A program made the position numbers and the translations under genes. From contig DASQVO010000117.1 of assembly GCA_035640715.1 (NCBI GenBank), positions 1 to 21,303 of the forward strand: 21,303 nt of DNA, given 5' to 3'. The DNA comes from DASQVO01 sp035640715. Lineage in GTDB: Bacteria; Actinomycetota; Actinomycetes; Streptosporangiales; Streptosporangiaceae. The notes below the pieces were generated by a model. The model did no database searches, was not told the origin of the DNA, and saw nothing but the letters and a program-made list of their open reading frames with translations. Below, one piece after another: positions 1 through 7,395 of this stretch; positions within the stretch are counted from its first letter, which is position 1; each line of letters opens with the position of its first letter.

Positions 1-311
1 CCGAGTACCTGCAGACGGCGGGCTTGCGCATCCTCGACCGGAACTGGCGCTGCGCTGACGGCGAGATCGACATCGTGGCCACCGAACGCCACGTGCTGGT
101 GGTCTGCGAGGTGAAGACCCGCTCGGGTGTCCGCTACGGGAGGCCGCTCGAGTCCGTCAGCCGGGTGAAGCGCACCAGGCTCCGGCGGCTGGCCATCCGC
201 TGGCTGACAGCCCACGGGGTGCGCTTTGACCGGGTGCGGGTCGATGTGGTCGGCGTCGTCTGCGAGCCGTCGGGCGGGTACACGGTCGAGCACGTCAGGG
301 GGGTGGGTTAG
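1..311 (+). CDS. yraN: YraN/UPF0102 family endonuclease-like protein (5' end outside window)
   Basis: The last 103 codons are visible and the start lies upstream of the window. The reading frame is open from base 3 (GAG TAC CTG) to the TAG at 309-311. The protein carries the UPF0102 signature: a RNW stretch, then GEIDIVA, then CEVKTRSG, which is the restriction-endonuclease-like D-(E)-x-K core (the D of GEID and the E and K of EVK). It ends with the usual RLRRLAIRWL helix. The family is predicted to be a small nuclease-fold protein linked to DNA processing; its exact substrate is not known to me. The stop is directly followed by the ATG of yifB with no spacer, so the two are almost certainly cotranscribed and translationally coupled. 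The order yraN-yifB-dprA is a classic actinobacterial cluster, which supports the call. Confidence 0.9.
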   Translation, partial: EYLQTAGLRILDRNWRCADGEIDIVATERHVLVVCEVKTRSGVRYGRPLESVSRVKRTRLRRLAIRWLTAHGVRFDRVRVDVVGVVCEPSGGYTVEHVRGVG

Positions 312-1892
312 ATGGCCCTCGCCCGGACGCACTCGGTTGCCCTGGTGGGCGTGCAAGGTCATCTCGTCCAGGTCGAGGCCGACATCGCCAACGGCCTGGT
401 CGGTATGGTCCTGGTCGGCCTGCCCGATACCGCGCTGCGCGAGGCACGGGACCGGATCCGCTCGGCGATCGTGAACAGCGGCGAGCGGTGGCCGCAGCGG
501 CGGATTACGGTGGGCCTCTCCCCGGCCAGCCTGCCGAAGCGGGGCAGCGGGTTCGATTTGTCCATCGCCGTCGCGATCCTCGCGGCGGACGGCATGCTGA
601 AAGCCGCCGCACTCGCCGGCGTGATGTTTCTCGGCGAACTCGGGCTCGACGGCCAGCTGCGTCCCGTTCCCGGTGTCTTGCCCGCCGCCGTGGCGGCGGC
701 GTCAGCGGGCTTCTCCCAGATCGTCGTGGCACGGGCTAACGCGGATGAAGCCGCGCTTGTCCCCGGCGTACGCGTGTTGTCGGCCCCGACCCTGGCGGCC
801 CTCCTCGCGTGGCTGCGAGGCACCGCGCCGCCGGCCGGCGCTGCCGCCGTCGAGGAGCTGGCCGGGGGGAGCGTGGCTCCCCTATCCCGGGCAGATGGCG
901 CCGCCCCGGCGGCTGTCCCCGGCGCTCCGTCGCCGGACCTGTCCGACGTGCTGGGCCAGCCGGTGGCCAGGCGGGCGGCTGAGATATGCGCCGCGGGCGG
1001 GCACCACCTGTCGCTGCTCGGGCCGCCCGGCGCGGGTAAGACGATGCTTGCCGAGCGGCTTCCCACGATCCTGCCCAGGCTGGACGCCGAGGCCGCGCTC
1101 GAGGTGACCTCGGTCCACTCGGTCGCGGGCACGCTGCCGGCGGGCTGTCCGCTGCTGGCGGATCCCCCCTTCTGCGGACCGCATCACACCGCCACGAAGG
1201 CGGCCATCGTGGGCGGCGGAAACGGGATCATCCGCCCCGGGGCAGCCTCCCTCGCCCATCGGGGCGTGCTCTTCCTCGATGAGGCACCCGAATTCGCCCG
1301 CGACGTGCTGGACGCGCTGCGCCAGCCGCTTGAGTCGGGAGAGGTGGTGGTGGCCCGGTCCGGGAGCACGGCGCGGTTCCCGGCCAAGTTCACGCTCGTG
1401 CTGGCCGCCAATCCGTGCCCCTGCGCCAAGGCGGCGTCGTCGCCACGCTCGGCATGCTCCTGCAGCCCGACCGCCAGGCGCAGGTATCTTGGCCGGCTGT
1501 CGGGGCCGTTGCTCGACAGGGTCGATGTGAAGGTGGAATTGCTGCCCGTCGGGCGCGTGGAACTGCTCAGCGACCGGAGATTCACTGAGACAAGCGCGGT
1601 GGTCGCAGCCCGCGTCGCACAGGCCCGTGATCGTGCGGGCCATCGCCTCAGGGGGACTCCCTGGCGGGTCAATGCGGAGATTCCCGGCTCCGAGCTGCGC
1701 CGGTCCTATCCGCCCTGCCACGGCGCGACGGTGCCACTGGAACGTGCCATGGAACTCGGGGAAATCAGCGCGCGAGGCGTCGACAAGGTGGTGCGCGTTG
1801 CGTGGACGCTCGCTGACCTTGCGGGCAAGGAGCGGCCGACCATCGATGAATGCGGCTACGCGCTCGGCCTCTGGCTCGGGGTGGTGAGATGA
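312..1892 (+). CDS. yifB: YifB/ComM family Mg chelatase-like AAA+ ATPase
   Basis: This is a 526-aa protein of the YifB/ComM family, whose usual length is about 500-510 aa. The N-terminal ChlI-like domain (about 1-170) contains the family block VGLPDTALREARDRIRSAI. The Mg-chelatase ATPase core follows, with Walker A GPPGAGKT at about residue 236 and Walker B VLFLDEAPEF at about 318. A cysteine cluster (NPCPC then SACSCSP, about 366-387) matches the conserved metal-like Cys motif of the family, and a C-terminal Mg-chelatase subdomain ends the protein. In other bacteria ComM is a hexameric helicase that promotes branch migration during natural transformation. The start is the ATG directly after the yraN stop. 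The end overlaps the dprA start (ATGA at 1889-1892). A role in handling incoming or recombining DNA with DprA is inferred from family and context. Confidence 0.95.
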   Translation: MALARTHSVALVGVQGHLVQVEADIANGLVGMVLVGLPDTALREARDRIRSAIVNSGERWPQRRITVGLSPASLPKRGSGFDLSIAVAILAADGMLKAAALAGVMFLGELGLDGQLRPVPGVLPAAVAAASAGFSQIVVARANADEAALVPGVRVLSAPTLAALLAWLRGTAPPAGAAAVEELAGGSVAPLSRADGAAPAAVPGAPSPDLSDVLGQPVARRAAEICAAGGHHLSLLGPPGAGKTMLAERLPTILPRLDAEAALEVTSVHSVAGTLPAGCPLLADPPFCGPHHTATKAAIVGGGNGIIRPGAASLAHRGVLFLDEAPEFARDVLDALRQPLESGEVVVARSGSTARFPAKFTLVLAANPCPCAKAASSPRSACSCSPTARRRYLGRLSGPLLDRVDVKVELLPVGRVELLSDRRFTETSAVVAARVAQARDRAGHRLRGTPWRVNAEIPGSELRRSYPPCHGATVPLERAMELGEISARGVDKVVRVAWTLADLAGKERPTIDECGYALGLWLGVVR

Positions 1893-3349
1893 ACGCCGCA
1901 CTGGACAAGCAGCGCATCGCCCGCGCCGTCCTTACCTATCTGGCCGAGCCGGGCGACCCGGTGCTCGGCGCGTTGCTGCGTGCCTGCGAGCCCGCGGAGA
2001 TTGTCACGGCCGTGGCCGCGGGCCGCATTCCGGCCTGCGTGGAGATCCGGCGGGCCAGCGGGATGAGCGAGATCGGGCGTGCACGGCTGGAGCAGGCCGT
2101 CGGGACGTGGCGGAACCGGCTCGGCGGGGTCCCTTCGGAGATGGACCTGGCTGGCTTCCACCGGGAAGGGATCCGACTGGTCTGCCCGGGTGAGCCGGAG
2201 TGGCCAACCCAGCTCGATGTGCTCGGCGGAGCCCGCCCGTACGCGCTGTGGCTGCGCGGAGAAGCTGACTTGCGGTACTGCTGCCTGCGTTCGGTGTCGA
2301 TCGTGGGGGCGCGTGCCGCGACGGCCTACGGAGCGCACGTGGGCACCGAGATGGCCGCCGCGCTGGGCGAGCGTGGCTGGACGGTCGTGTCGGGTGGGGC
2401 CTACGGCATCGACGGCTGCGCGCACCGGGGCGCGCTGGCCGCCGAGGCGGTGACGGTCGCGGTGCTCGCCTGCGGAGTGGACTACGCCTATCCGAGGGGA
2501 CATCAGGACCTGCTGGCTGGCATCGCCGCCCAGGGCGTCCTGGTCAGCGAGTGGCCGCCCGGCAGAACGCCGACCCGTCGGCGGTTCTTGATCAGGAACC
2601 GCGTGATCGGCGCGCTTTCCAGGGGAACCGTGGTGGTGGAGGCGGGCATGCGCAGCGGCGCCCTGAACACCGCGCGCCACGCCAGGGACCTGGGCCGTCC
2701 CGTGATGGCCGTGCCCGGGCCCGTGACGTCCGACGTCTCGGCCGGCTGCCACAAGATCATCAGGGAATGGGGTGCGATCTGCGTAACCGGCGCCCGCGAC
2801 GTCATAGAACTGCTCAGCCCGCTCGGCGACGAGGCACCCGGATGCCGGCTTCCCGGGGAACGCCAGCCCGCCGGGGAACGGGGCAAGCCGGAGCCGGGCC
2901 TCGCGGCGGAGCACGGCAGCCGCCCCTCCGGCCGGAACGGGCAGCATGGCTGCGGCCAGCAATGCCTGTGGCCCGGAGAACAACCACGCGGCCCGGAAGA
3001 CACGCACGGCCAGGAATCCCGGCCGGCGCCGGGAGAACCTGGTGGCCGGGAAGGCCCGCACGGCGAGCCGGCCCCCGATGGCCACATGGGCCCGGGCCGC
3101 GAGCATGACCCATACGCGCAGAACGGCACGCGCCTCCGGCAGCGCGGTCCGGTGCTGGCCCGTGACGCGCTGGATGCCGTGACCGCGGAGGTCCTCGAAG
3201 CCGTACCGGTGCGCGGCGCGGGACCCGCCACGATCGCTGTCTCAGCGGGCCTCAGCGTGGATGCGGTCATGCGTTCGCTGGGTCTCCTCGCCGCCGGGGG
3301 CTTCGTCGAGCGCTGCCCCCGGGGCTGGCGCATCCGCAGATACCGGTGA
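1889..3349 (+). CDS. dprA: DNA-processing protein DprA (Smf) with long variable linker
   Basis: I chose the ATG at 1889, which overlaps the yifB stop (ATGA); the frame is open further upstream but lies inside yifB. The product is 486 aa, well above the usual 290-390 aa. Residues about 1-125 form the N-terminal helical part. The Rossmann-like DprA core runs from about 135 to 310, with SIVGARAATAYG, VVSGGAYGIDGCAHRGAL, GVDYAYPRGH and IRNRVIGALSRGTVVVEA followed by SGALNTARHA. These are the hallmark ssDNA-binding and RecA-loading motifs. A roughly 110-residue low-complexity Gly/Pro/Glu/His-rich linker (about 311-420) follows. A C-terminal winged helix closes the protein (about 422-486, with ATIAVSAGLSVDAVMRSLGLL). 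DprA binds ssDNA and loads RecA in transformation, and it is widely kept in non-competent actinobacteria. It converges on the S4-protein gene. Confidence 0.94.
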   Translation: MNAALDKQRIARAVLTYLAEPGDPVLGALLRACEPAEIVTAVAAGRIPACVEIRRASGMSEIGRARLEQAVGTWRNRLGGVPSEMDLAGFHREGIRLVCPGEPEWPTQLDVLGGARPYALWLRGEADLRYCCLRSVSIVGARAATAYGAHVGTEMAAALGERGWTVVSGGAYGIDGCAHRGALAAEAVTVAVLACGVDYAYPRGHQDLLAGIAAQGVLVSEWPPGRTPTRRRFLIRNRVIGALSRGTVVVEAGMRSGALNTARHARDLGRPVMAVPGPVTSDVSAGCHKIIREWGAICVTGARDVIELLSPLGDEAPGCRLPGERQPAGERGKPEPGLAAEHGSRPSGRNGQHGCGQQCLWPGEQPRGPEDTHGQESRPAPGEPGGREGPHGEPAPDGHMGPGREHDPYAQNGTRLRQRGPVLARDALDAVTAEVLEAVPVRGAGPATIAVSAGLSVDAVMRSLGLLAAGGFVERCPRGWRIRRYR

Positions 3350-3494
3350 GAGCCGGTGAGAGCCAGCGCTCGAGATACCCGGCGATTGACTGCCGTCCGG
3401 CGGCCTCGATGTGGAGCGTGAGGCCCTCACGTACCCGCCTTCGGCGAAGACCGCGGCTGCTCCTGCGCATCTTCACAGCAGATCTGCAACGAGC
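3350..3494. other. Convergent intergenic region dprA / S4 protein
   Basis: This is a 145-bp gap between two converging genes. It begins with a short direct repeat (two copies of GTGAGAGCC just after the dprA stop). I see no gene here and no strong, U-tailed terminator. Confidence 0.4.
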
Positions 3495-3875
3495 TCAGCG
3501 GGCCGGACGCCCGAGCAGCTTCTCGATACTGCGGCGCTCGCGCTTGGTCGGACGGCCTGCGCCGCGGTCGCGAACAGCCACCGGAACAGCCTTCTCGCGG
3601 GGCGGAGGAGGCGGACTGTTGTCGATGTAGCACTCTGCGGCAATAGGTGCGCCGACCCGCTTGGTAATGACCCGCACGACGACCACGACGCGTTCGCGTC
3701 CTTCCTGGCGCAGCCGCACTTCATCGCCTGCCCGGATCGCATGCGCGGGCTTGACCCGTGCCCCGTTGACCCTGACGTGCCCGGCCCGGCAGGCACTGGA
3801 CGCGGCCGAGCGGGTCTTGGCCAGCCGCACCGACCAGATCCAGCTGTCCACCCGCCCCGCCTGATCATCGGCCAC
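3495..3875 (-). CDS. S4-domain RNA-binding protein, Hsp15-like
   Basis: This 126-aa protein starts at a GTG (bases 3873-3875). The S4 RNA-binding fold occupies about residues 8-70. It shows the Hsp15 pattern RVDSWIWSVRLAKTRSAA, then GHVRVNGARVKPAHAIRAGDEV, then VVVVRVITKRVGAPIAAE. A Pro-rich run (SPPPPPPRE) and a basic tail (GRPTKRERRSIEKLLGR) follow; the tail is also typical of the Hsp15/RNA-binding S4 group. Hsp15 (HslR) in E. coli binds stalled 50S subunits carrying peptidyl-tRNA. A ribosome-associated role is inferred from the family only. The gene is divergent from xerC and convergent with dprA. No clear Shine-Dalgarno precedes the GTG. An alternative ATG at 3868 is in another frame and does not give this domain. 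Confidence 0.88.
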   Translation of the reverse strand: MADDQAGRVDSWIWSVRLAKTRSAASSACRAGHVRVNGARVKPAHAIRAGDEVRLRQEGRERVVVVVRVITKRVGAPIAAECYIDNSPPPPPREKAVPVAVRDRGAGRPTKRERRSIEKLLGRPAR

Positions 3876-4108
3876 TCAGCAACTGTAATGCGGTGCGCGC
3901 CTGCGCTACCGAGGACCCGTGGCCGCACCGCACGAACGATCCCGCAAGTCCTCTAGGCCACGCAAATGCCCGGGACGGCGACCTTCCTGAAGACGCGCGG
4001 GGCGGCGACGGTGCTGCCGGGGCAGCGTACCCGCTCAGCGCATATATCGACACGCGGGCGCAGGTTACGGGCTGCGGCGGAAAGACGCGGCAGACTTGCA
4101 TAGTGGAC
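3876..4108. promoter_or_regulatory. Divergent intergenic region upstream of S4 gene and xerC
   Basis: This 233-bp region lies between divergent starts. The xerC frame is open through much of it, from about 3893, so an N-terminally longer recombinase cannot be excluded. An AT-rich pocket (CGCATATATCG, about 4038-4048) and a CATAGT hexamer at 4099-4104 are possible -10 elements. The latter would make xerC nearly leaderless. I found no convincing -35 partner for either. Confidence 0.3.
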
Positions 4109-5209
4109 ATGACGCCGAGAACCAGCGTCGGCAGTGATCAGGTCGGCGGCCCGGGCGTGGGCAGGATGCCAGGCCGGAAACCGCGCACGAATCCGGCTAC
4201 CGCAGCCGGGACCCGCGCGGCGGCCGCCGTGAGGGCTGGCCTGGCGGACGTGAGGGCTGGCCCGGCCGATGTCGTTCCGGCGTGGGCAGACCGGGCAGTC
4301 GCGGAGTTCGAGCACCATATCGCGGCCGAGCGGGGGCTGTCGCCGCACACAGTCCGCGGGTACGTGGGTGATGTCCGGTCCCTGCTCGAGCACGCTGACC
4401 GCTGCGGCATCGGTGGCCCGGGCGAGCTGGACGCGCCGGTGCTCCGGAGCTGGCTTGCCGTGCAGCACGCCGCGGGCGCCTCACGCGCGACGCTGGCGCG
4501 GCGCGGCGCGGCGGCGCGAGCCTTCACCGCGTTCGCCTCTCGGCGTGGCTGGCTTCCCGATGATCCGGGAACTGCTCTCGGAACACCGAAGGTGCGCCGC
4601 ACCTTGCCGCATGTCCTGCGTAAAGAAGAGATCACCGCCGTGCTGGCGTCGTGCGAGGCCGACATCGAGCAGCCGCCGCCCGGCCGCGGGAGCGCCGAAG
4701 CGGCTGCCGCGCTGCGGGACGCGGCCGTGCTCGAGCTGCTGTACGCGACCGGTATCCGGGTCAGCGAGCTGTGCGGGCTGGATACCGGGGCGCTTGACCT
4801 CGGGCGCCGGACCGTCCGGGTCTTCGGCAAGGGCGGCAAGGAGCGCACGGTGCCGGTCGGAATACCAGCGGTCCGCGCGGTCAGCCGCTGGGAACAGTCC
4901 GGGCGCCCGGTGCTCGCCAACGGCGCTAGCGGGCGGGCCCTGTTTCTCGGCGTCCGGGGCAGGCGGCTCGATCCGCGCACCGCCCGCCGTATCGTGCACG
5001 ACCGGCTGCGGGCCGCCGGGTCCAGCCAGGACACCGGGCCGCACGGCCTGCGCCACACCGCAGCCACGCACCTGCTGGAGGGCGGCGCCGACCTGCGCAG
5101 TGTCCAGGAAATGCTCGGCCACTCGTCGCTGGCGACCACCCAGATCTACACGCACGTCTCGGTGGACCGGCTGAAATCGAGTTACCGCCAGGCCCACCCG
5201 CGCGCCTAA
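4109..5209 (+). CDS. xerC: Tyrosine recombinase XerC
   Basis: From the ATG at 4109 the product is 366 aa. GTG 4103 and ATG 4166 are other in-frame starts, and family members usually have about 300 aa, so about 50 N-terminal residues are a low-complexity Ala/Gly-rich extension or are not translated. The N-terminal SAM-like core-binding domain begins near AVAEFEHHIAAERGLSPHTV. The catalytic domain has the full set: R217 (ATGIRVSEL), K244 (GKGGKER), H312 and R315 (HGLRHTAATHLL), H338 (LGHSS) and nucleophile Y347 (QIYTHV). XerC with XerD resolves chromosome dimers at dif near FtsK. It lies between dprA and rpsB, as xerC does in Mycobacterium, so I read it as the housekeeping XerC and not a phage or island integrase. 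The 3' end converges on the lectin gene with a 25-bp gap. Confidence 0.9.
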   Translation: MTPRTSVGSDQVGGPGVGRMPGRKPRTNPATAAGTRAAAAVRAGLADVRAGPADVVPAWADRAVAEFEHHIAAERGLSPHTVRGYVGDVRSLLEHADRCGIGGPGELDAPVLRSWLAVQHAAGASRATLARRGAAARAFTAFASRRGWLPDDPGTALGTPKVRRTLPHVLRKEEITAVLASCEADIEQPPPGRGSAEAAAALRDAAVLELLYATGIRVSELCGLDTGALDLGRRTVRVFGKGGKERTVPVGIPAVRAVSRWEQSGRPVLANGASGRALFLGVRGRRLDPRTARRIVHDRLRAAGSSQDTGPHGLRHTAATHLLEGGADLRSVQEMLGHSSLATTQIYTHVSVDRLKSSYRQAHPRA

Positions 5210-5234
5210 GTCCGGTGGCTGGAGGCGGATTCGG

Positions 5235-5861
5235 CTAAGGGCGGACCTTGTAGGCGTACCAAATCTGCACAGCACCCTCGTGGCAGGTCCATAGCTGTAC
5301 TTTGCTGCCGTTACGGCTGGCTGTTGGCAGGTTGCCGTCCAGGCACTTATGACTGGGATAACTCGCAAGTTCAGTCCCGCCGGCCCCAGTCTCGCCCCAC
5401 ATCTGCCGGGGTCCACCGTTACAGGTCCATAGCTGTATTTTGCCACCGTTCAGGAAGGGTGTTGGCGCGTCCAGGCACTTACCACTGTATTCGTTTTTGA
5501 GTTCATCTCCGTTTACTACATACCATTTCTGTATGCGCGTATTCCGCCAGTTCCAGAGCTGTACCCGGCTGCCGTTCTGGAAGGCTGTTGGCTGGTTGCC
5601 GTCCAGAACTTTGCCGGCGCCGTAGTTATAAATCTCCCATGGCCCCGTCGTCGCGTTCGGAACGAAGACGGAGCTATATGGGGCGGCAGCCGATAGGTCA
5701 GGCCTTCCCGGAACTGCGTGATGTGCTGCTGAAGTGTGATTGCTGTGGACTGGCGCGTTTGACGCAGCTGCGAATCCTGGCGACAGGATGCCCGGGCCAG
5801 ACACTGACCCGGCTGCAGCCAGGAGTGTGGCCCCGATCCTAAGCAATCTATGTCTCGTCAC
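5235..5861 (-). CDS. Secreted ricin-B-type beta-trefoil lectin domain protein
   Basis: The GTG start (5859-5861) is fixed by a strong Shine-Dalgarno, AAGGAGG, at 5868-5874 with a 6-nt spacer. The product is 208 aa. Residues 1-33 look like a secretion signal: basic MTRHRLLR, a hydrophobic stretch, then small residues and AAA. A Ser/His/Ala-rich stretch leads to three trefoil lobes. Each lobe has a KxLDG or KCLDx motif, an NGxxVQLW or NGxKIQLW strand, and a QxW box: QKW 111-113, QMW 153-155, QIW 199-201. This is a ricin-B-type carbohydrate-binding domain without an attached catalytic domain, probably an exported sugar-binding protein. The ligand is unknown. The DNA is visibly less GC-rich than its neighbours (ATA, TAT and AAA codons are common), which suggests recent acquisition. 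Confidence 0.9.
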   Translation of the reverse strand: MTRHRLLRIGATLLAAAGSVSGPGILSPGFAAASNAPVHSNHTSAAHHAVPGRPDLSAAAPYSSVFVPNATTGPWEIYNYGAGKVLDGNQPTAFQNGSRVQLWNWRNTRIQKWYVVNGDELKNEYSGKCLDAPTPFLNGGKIQLWTCNGGPRQMWGETGAGGTELASYPSHKCLDGNLPTASRNGSKVQLWTCHEGAVQIWYAYKVRP

Positions 5862-6329
5862 TTAGCTCCTCCTTCCCTGGTTGTCGCACGAGCAGCATGT
5901 CTCGTGTCGGCTCATCAGGCTCTGCCGCCGCTTTCTGGCCTGGGGAAAATGTTCCAGGCAGCTAAAAGCCAACTGCTTCCTTGCTTACCCCTTAATGTAT
6001 ATGCACCTTATTGGCTCGCTGCGGATATTTATCATGCCCGACGATATCAAGGGGTGCCGTGCTGGTCAATGAGGGTTTTTCTCGCCGATGTGATCCGGTC
6101 ATTCGAACGTAGCGGCGGACATCTGATAAACACGCAGGTAGAACGCCAGATCGCGGGGCCACTGGTAGAAGGTGCCTCGCCAAGGATTATCCCTGCCGTA
6201 AGGACTGGGCGTGATCTCCCTGGTCGTGTTACGACTCGACGTCCCGATGGATCTTTCCTGCTATGTCGCGAAATTGCTGCTGGTCCGCTGCTGCGGGATC
6301 GGCACCTGCGCGGCAATCAGGCGCTGAGC
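5862..6329. other. Gene-poor, relatively AT-rich island DNA
   Basis: About 470 bp upstream of the lectin gene. An open frame runs rightward through it (about 5850-6362), but it overlaps the lectin start, has no ribosome binding site and reads as unrelated sequence except for its last residues, which match the transposase remnant that follows. The lectin promoter should lie here on the minus strand. The AT-rich patch around 5995-6010 is a candidate, but no clear -35/-10 pair is visible. Confidence 0.4.
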
Positions 6330-6406
6330 GGCATCACCCGCGCCGCCTTAGTCCTGGTGTAATTCGAGCACCGCACGACCACACGAAGGTCACTGAGAAA
6401 ACCTCA
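6330..6406 (+). pseudogene. Remnant of an IS5-type transposase 3' end and IS terminus
   Basis: Translated from 6330, the plus strand reads GITRAALVLV-stop-FEH. This matches the last residues of the minus-strand transposase next to it (GDITKAALVLTHFEH), in one frame across the stop (TAA 6360-6362). Similarity continues past the coding end: bases 6389-6406 (GTCACTGAGAAAACCTCA) resemble the neighbour's terminal sequence (GTCGTTGAGATCAACTCA on its own strand). This looks like the decayed right end of a second, related element lying tail-to-tail with the IS at 6428-7303. The rest of that element is not recognisable upstream. Confidence 0.6.
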
Positions 6407-6427
6407 TTGGCGCGCACGCGTGTCGGT

Positions 6428-6441
6428 GAGTTGATCTCAAC
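6428..6441. repeat. Candidate IS terminal inverted repeat (transposase 3' side)
   Basis: GAGTTGATCTCAAC lies 5 bp beyond the transposase stop. It matches the other end (7290-7303, reverse complement) at 12 of 14 positions. Confidence 0.55.
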
Positions 6442-6446
6442 GACTT

Positions 6447-7220
6447 TCACGTGAGTCGACCATGTTCGAAATGGGTGAGTACGAGCGCGGCCTTGGTGAT
6501 GTCACCGATCTTGCGTGGGCTGGCGGTGATGTGGCGTAGTGCTCGCCAGCGGCCGGTCAGCAAGGCGAACCCGCGCTCACCCAGACAACGCAGGCCGCGC
6601 AGCAAGGCATTGCAGGCGCGGCGGTCGATGTCGGGCACCTGGTCGCCGGCGGGTTGTTTGACCGGGGTGAACACGCCTATTCCGGCGCCGTCGTAGCCCC
6701 CATCGGCCAACGTGGGCAGGTCGAGATGGGAGTAGGCCCAGTACAGGGCACCGGGTACGTGGGCGCGGGCTGCGGTGATGTCGTGGGTGGAGCCGGGCCC
6801 GGCCTCGGAGAGCCAGAGCGGGAAGCCGTCGGGTTCCATCACGGCCTGGACATTGCCGCCGTGTTCACGGTGCTTGCCGGAGTACCAGGCGTCGATCCGC
6901 TCACCCCTGGCGCGGGTGGTCTGCTCGCCCAGCCGGTCGGTGGAGAACAACTTGCCGTCCAGAATCAGGTGCGTCACACCGTCCTGCTCGGCCTTGCGGA
7001 GCGCGTCGTGCAGGTCCGGTGCTTACGCGGCCAGTACCTCGATGATCTCGTCGAGGTAGCGGTAGCCAGTCGCGCGGGAGATGCCATGGTCGCGGGCCAG
7101 CGCGGGCACGTCGACGTTCTGGCGGAACCAGCGCAACCCGGACACTGCCTGCTGAAAGCAGGTCAACACCCGACTGGCGCGGCGGGTGCCCCCGCTCGCG
7201 ACGTTCACCAGGGACTCCAT
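6447..7220 (-). pseudogene. IS5-family DDE transposase interrupted by one in-frame stop
   Basis: One frame of 258 codons runs from the ATG at 7218-7220 to the TGA at 6447-6449, broken only by TAA at 7023-7025. Before the stop, the N-terminal half has a helix-turn-helix (LARDHGISRATGYRYLDEIIEVLAA). After it, APDLHDALRKAEQDG continues in the same frame into the DDE domain. The catalytic acids are present: D of LILDGKLFSTD, D of GSTHDITAAR and E of GERGFALLTGRW. The last two blocks are characteristic of the DDE_Tnp_4 type. CAA to TAA is the simplest single-base origin of the stop. A GTG at 6975-6977 could in principle restart translation of a DDE-only fragment, but without the DNA-binding part it should not be functional. 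An in-frame TAG lies two codons upstream of the ATG. Confidence 0.85.
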
Positions 7221-7289
7221 GCCCTACTCGCCACCGCCAAGCCTTCGTGCAGATCAGGCAGGGTCCGCAGTCCGGACCAACCTGATCTT

Positions 7290-7303
7290 GGTGAGATCAC
7301 CTC
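7290..7303. repeat. Candidate IS terminal inverted repeat (transposase 5' side)
   Basis: GGTGAGATCACCTC, the inverted partner of 6428-6441. It is followed outside by GGT, which matches the GGT preceding the other end. Confidence 0.55.
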
Positions 7304-7344
7304 GGTGTACGTGAAGCTGGCTCTGATGTCGCCGAGTGCAGCGG

Positions 7345-7395
7345 CGCGCTTTAGGAGGCGGCCGGGAAGTAGCGGTCCATAAAGCGGATGTGCCG
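7345..7395 (-). pseudogene. Stub of an alditol-oxidase-like 3' end
   Basis: On the minus strand this reads FMDRYFPAAS-stop. It shares 18 identical bases (7363-7380) with the end of the intact alditol oxidase gene (9292-9309), which reads FMDRYFPHA-stop. Codon frame and a nearby stop are preserved in both. Upstream of this stretch, similarity disappears. It is probably the leftover C-terminus of a second or former oxidase copy. Confidence 0.45.

Larger units (their letters stand above)
6428..7303 (-). mobile_element. IS5-type insertion sequence (about 876 bp) with inactivated transposase
   Basis: A single-transposase element read on the minus strand. Candidate terminal inverted repeats are GAGTTGATCTCAAC at 6428-6441 and the reverse complement of 7290-7303 (GAGGTGATCTCACC), identical at 12 of 14 positions. 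Each end is flanked outside by GGT (6425-6427 and 7304-7306), which could be a 3-bp target duplication. The size fits short IS5-family elements with one DDE transposase of about 250-260 codons. The element boundaries are my inference from these repeats. The DDE family assignment is firmer than the IS group. Confidence 0.65.

Noticed and set aside
1856..3106. 416-codon minus-strand frame opposite dprA
   Set aside because: It is a high-GC antisense shadow of dprA with no motif.
4109..5209. Integrase of the neighbouring island
   Set aside because: Its place between dprA and rpsB and its sequence fit the chromosomal XerC. No attachment-site repeats or tRNA gene were seen.
5850..6362. 170-codon plus-strand frame across the lectin promoter region
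   Set aside because: It overlaps the lectin start, has no ribosome binding site and no recognisable domain. Only its last ten residues match a transposase end, which is better read as a remnant.
6654..7382. 242-codon plus-strand frame antisense to the IS transposase
   Set aside because: It is a shadow of the transposase. The minus strand has clear helix-turn-helix and DDE motifs, and the plus frame has none.
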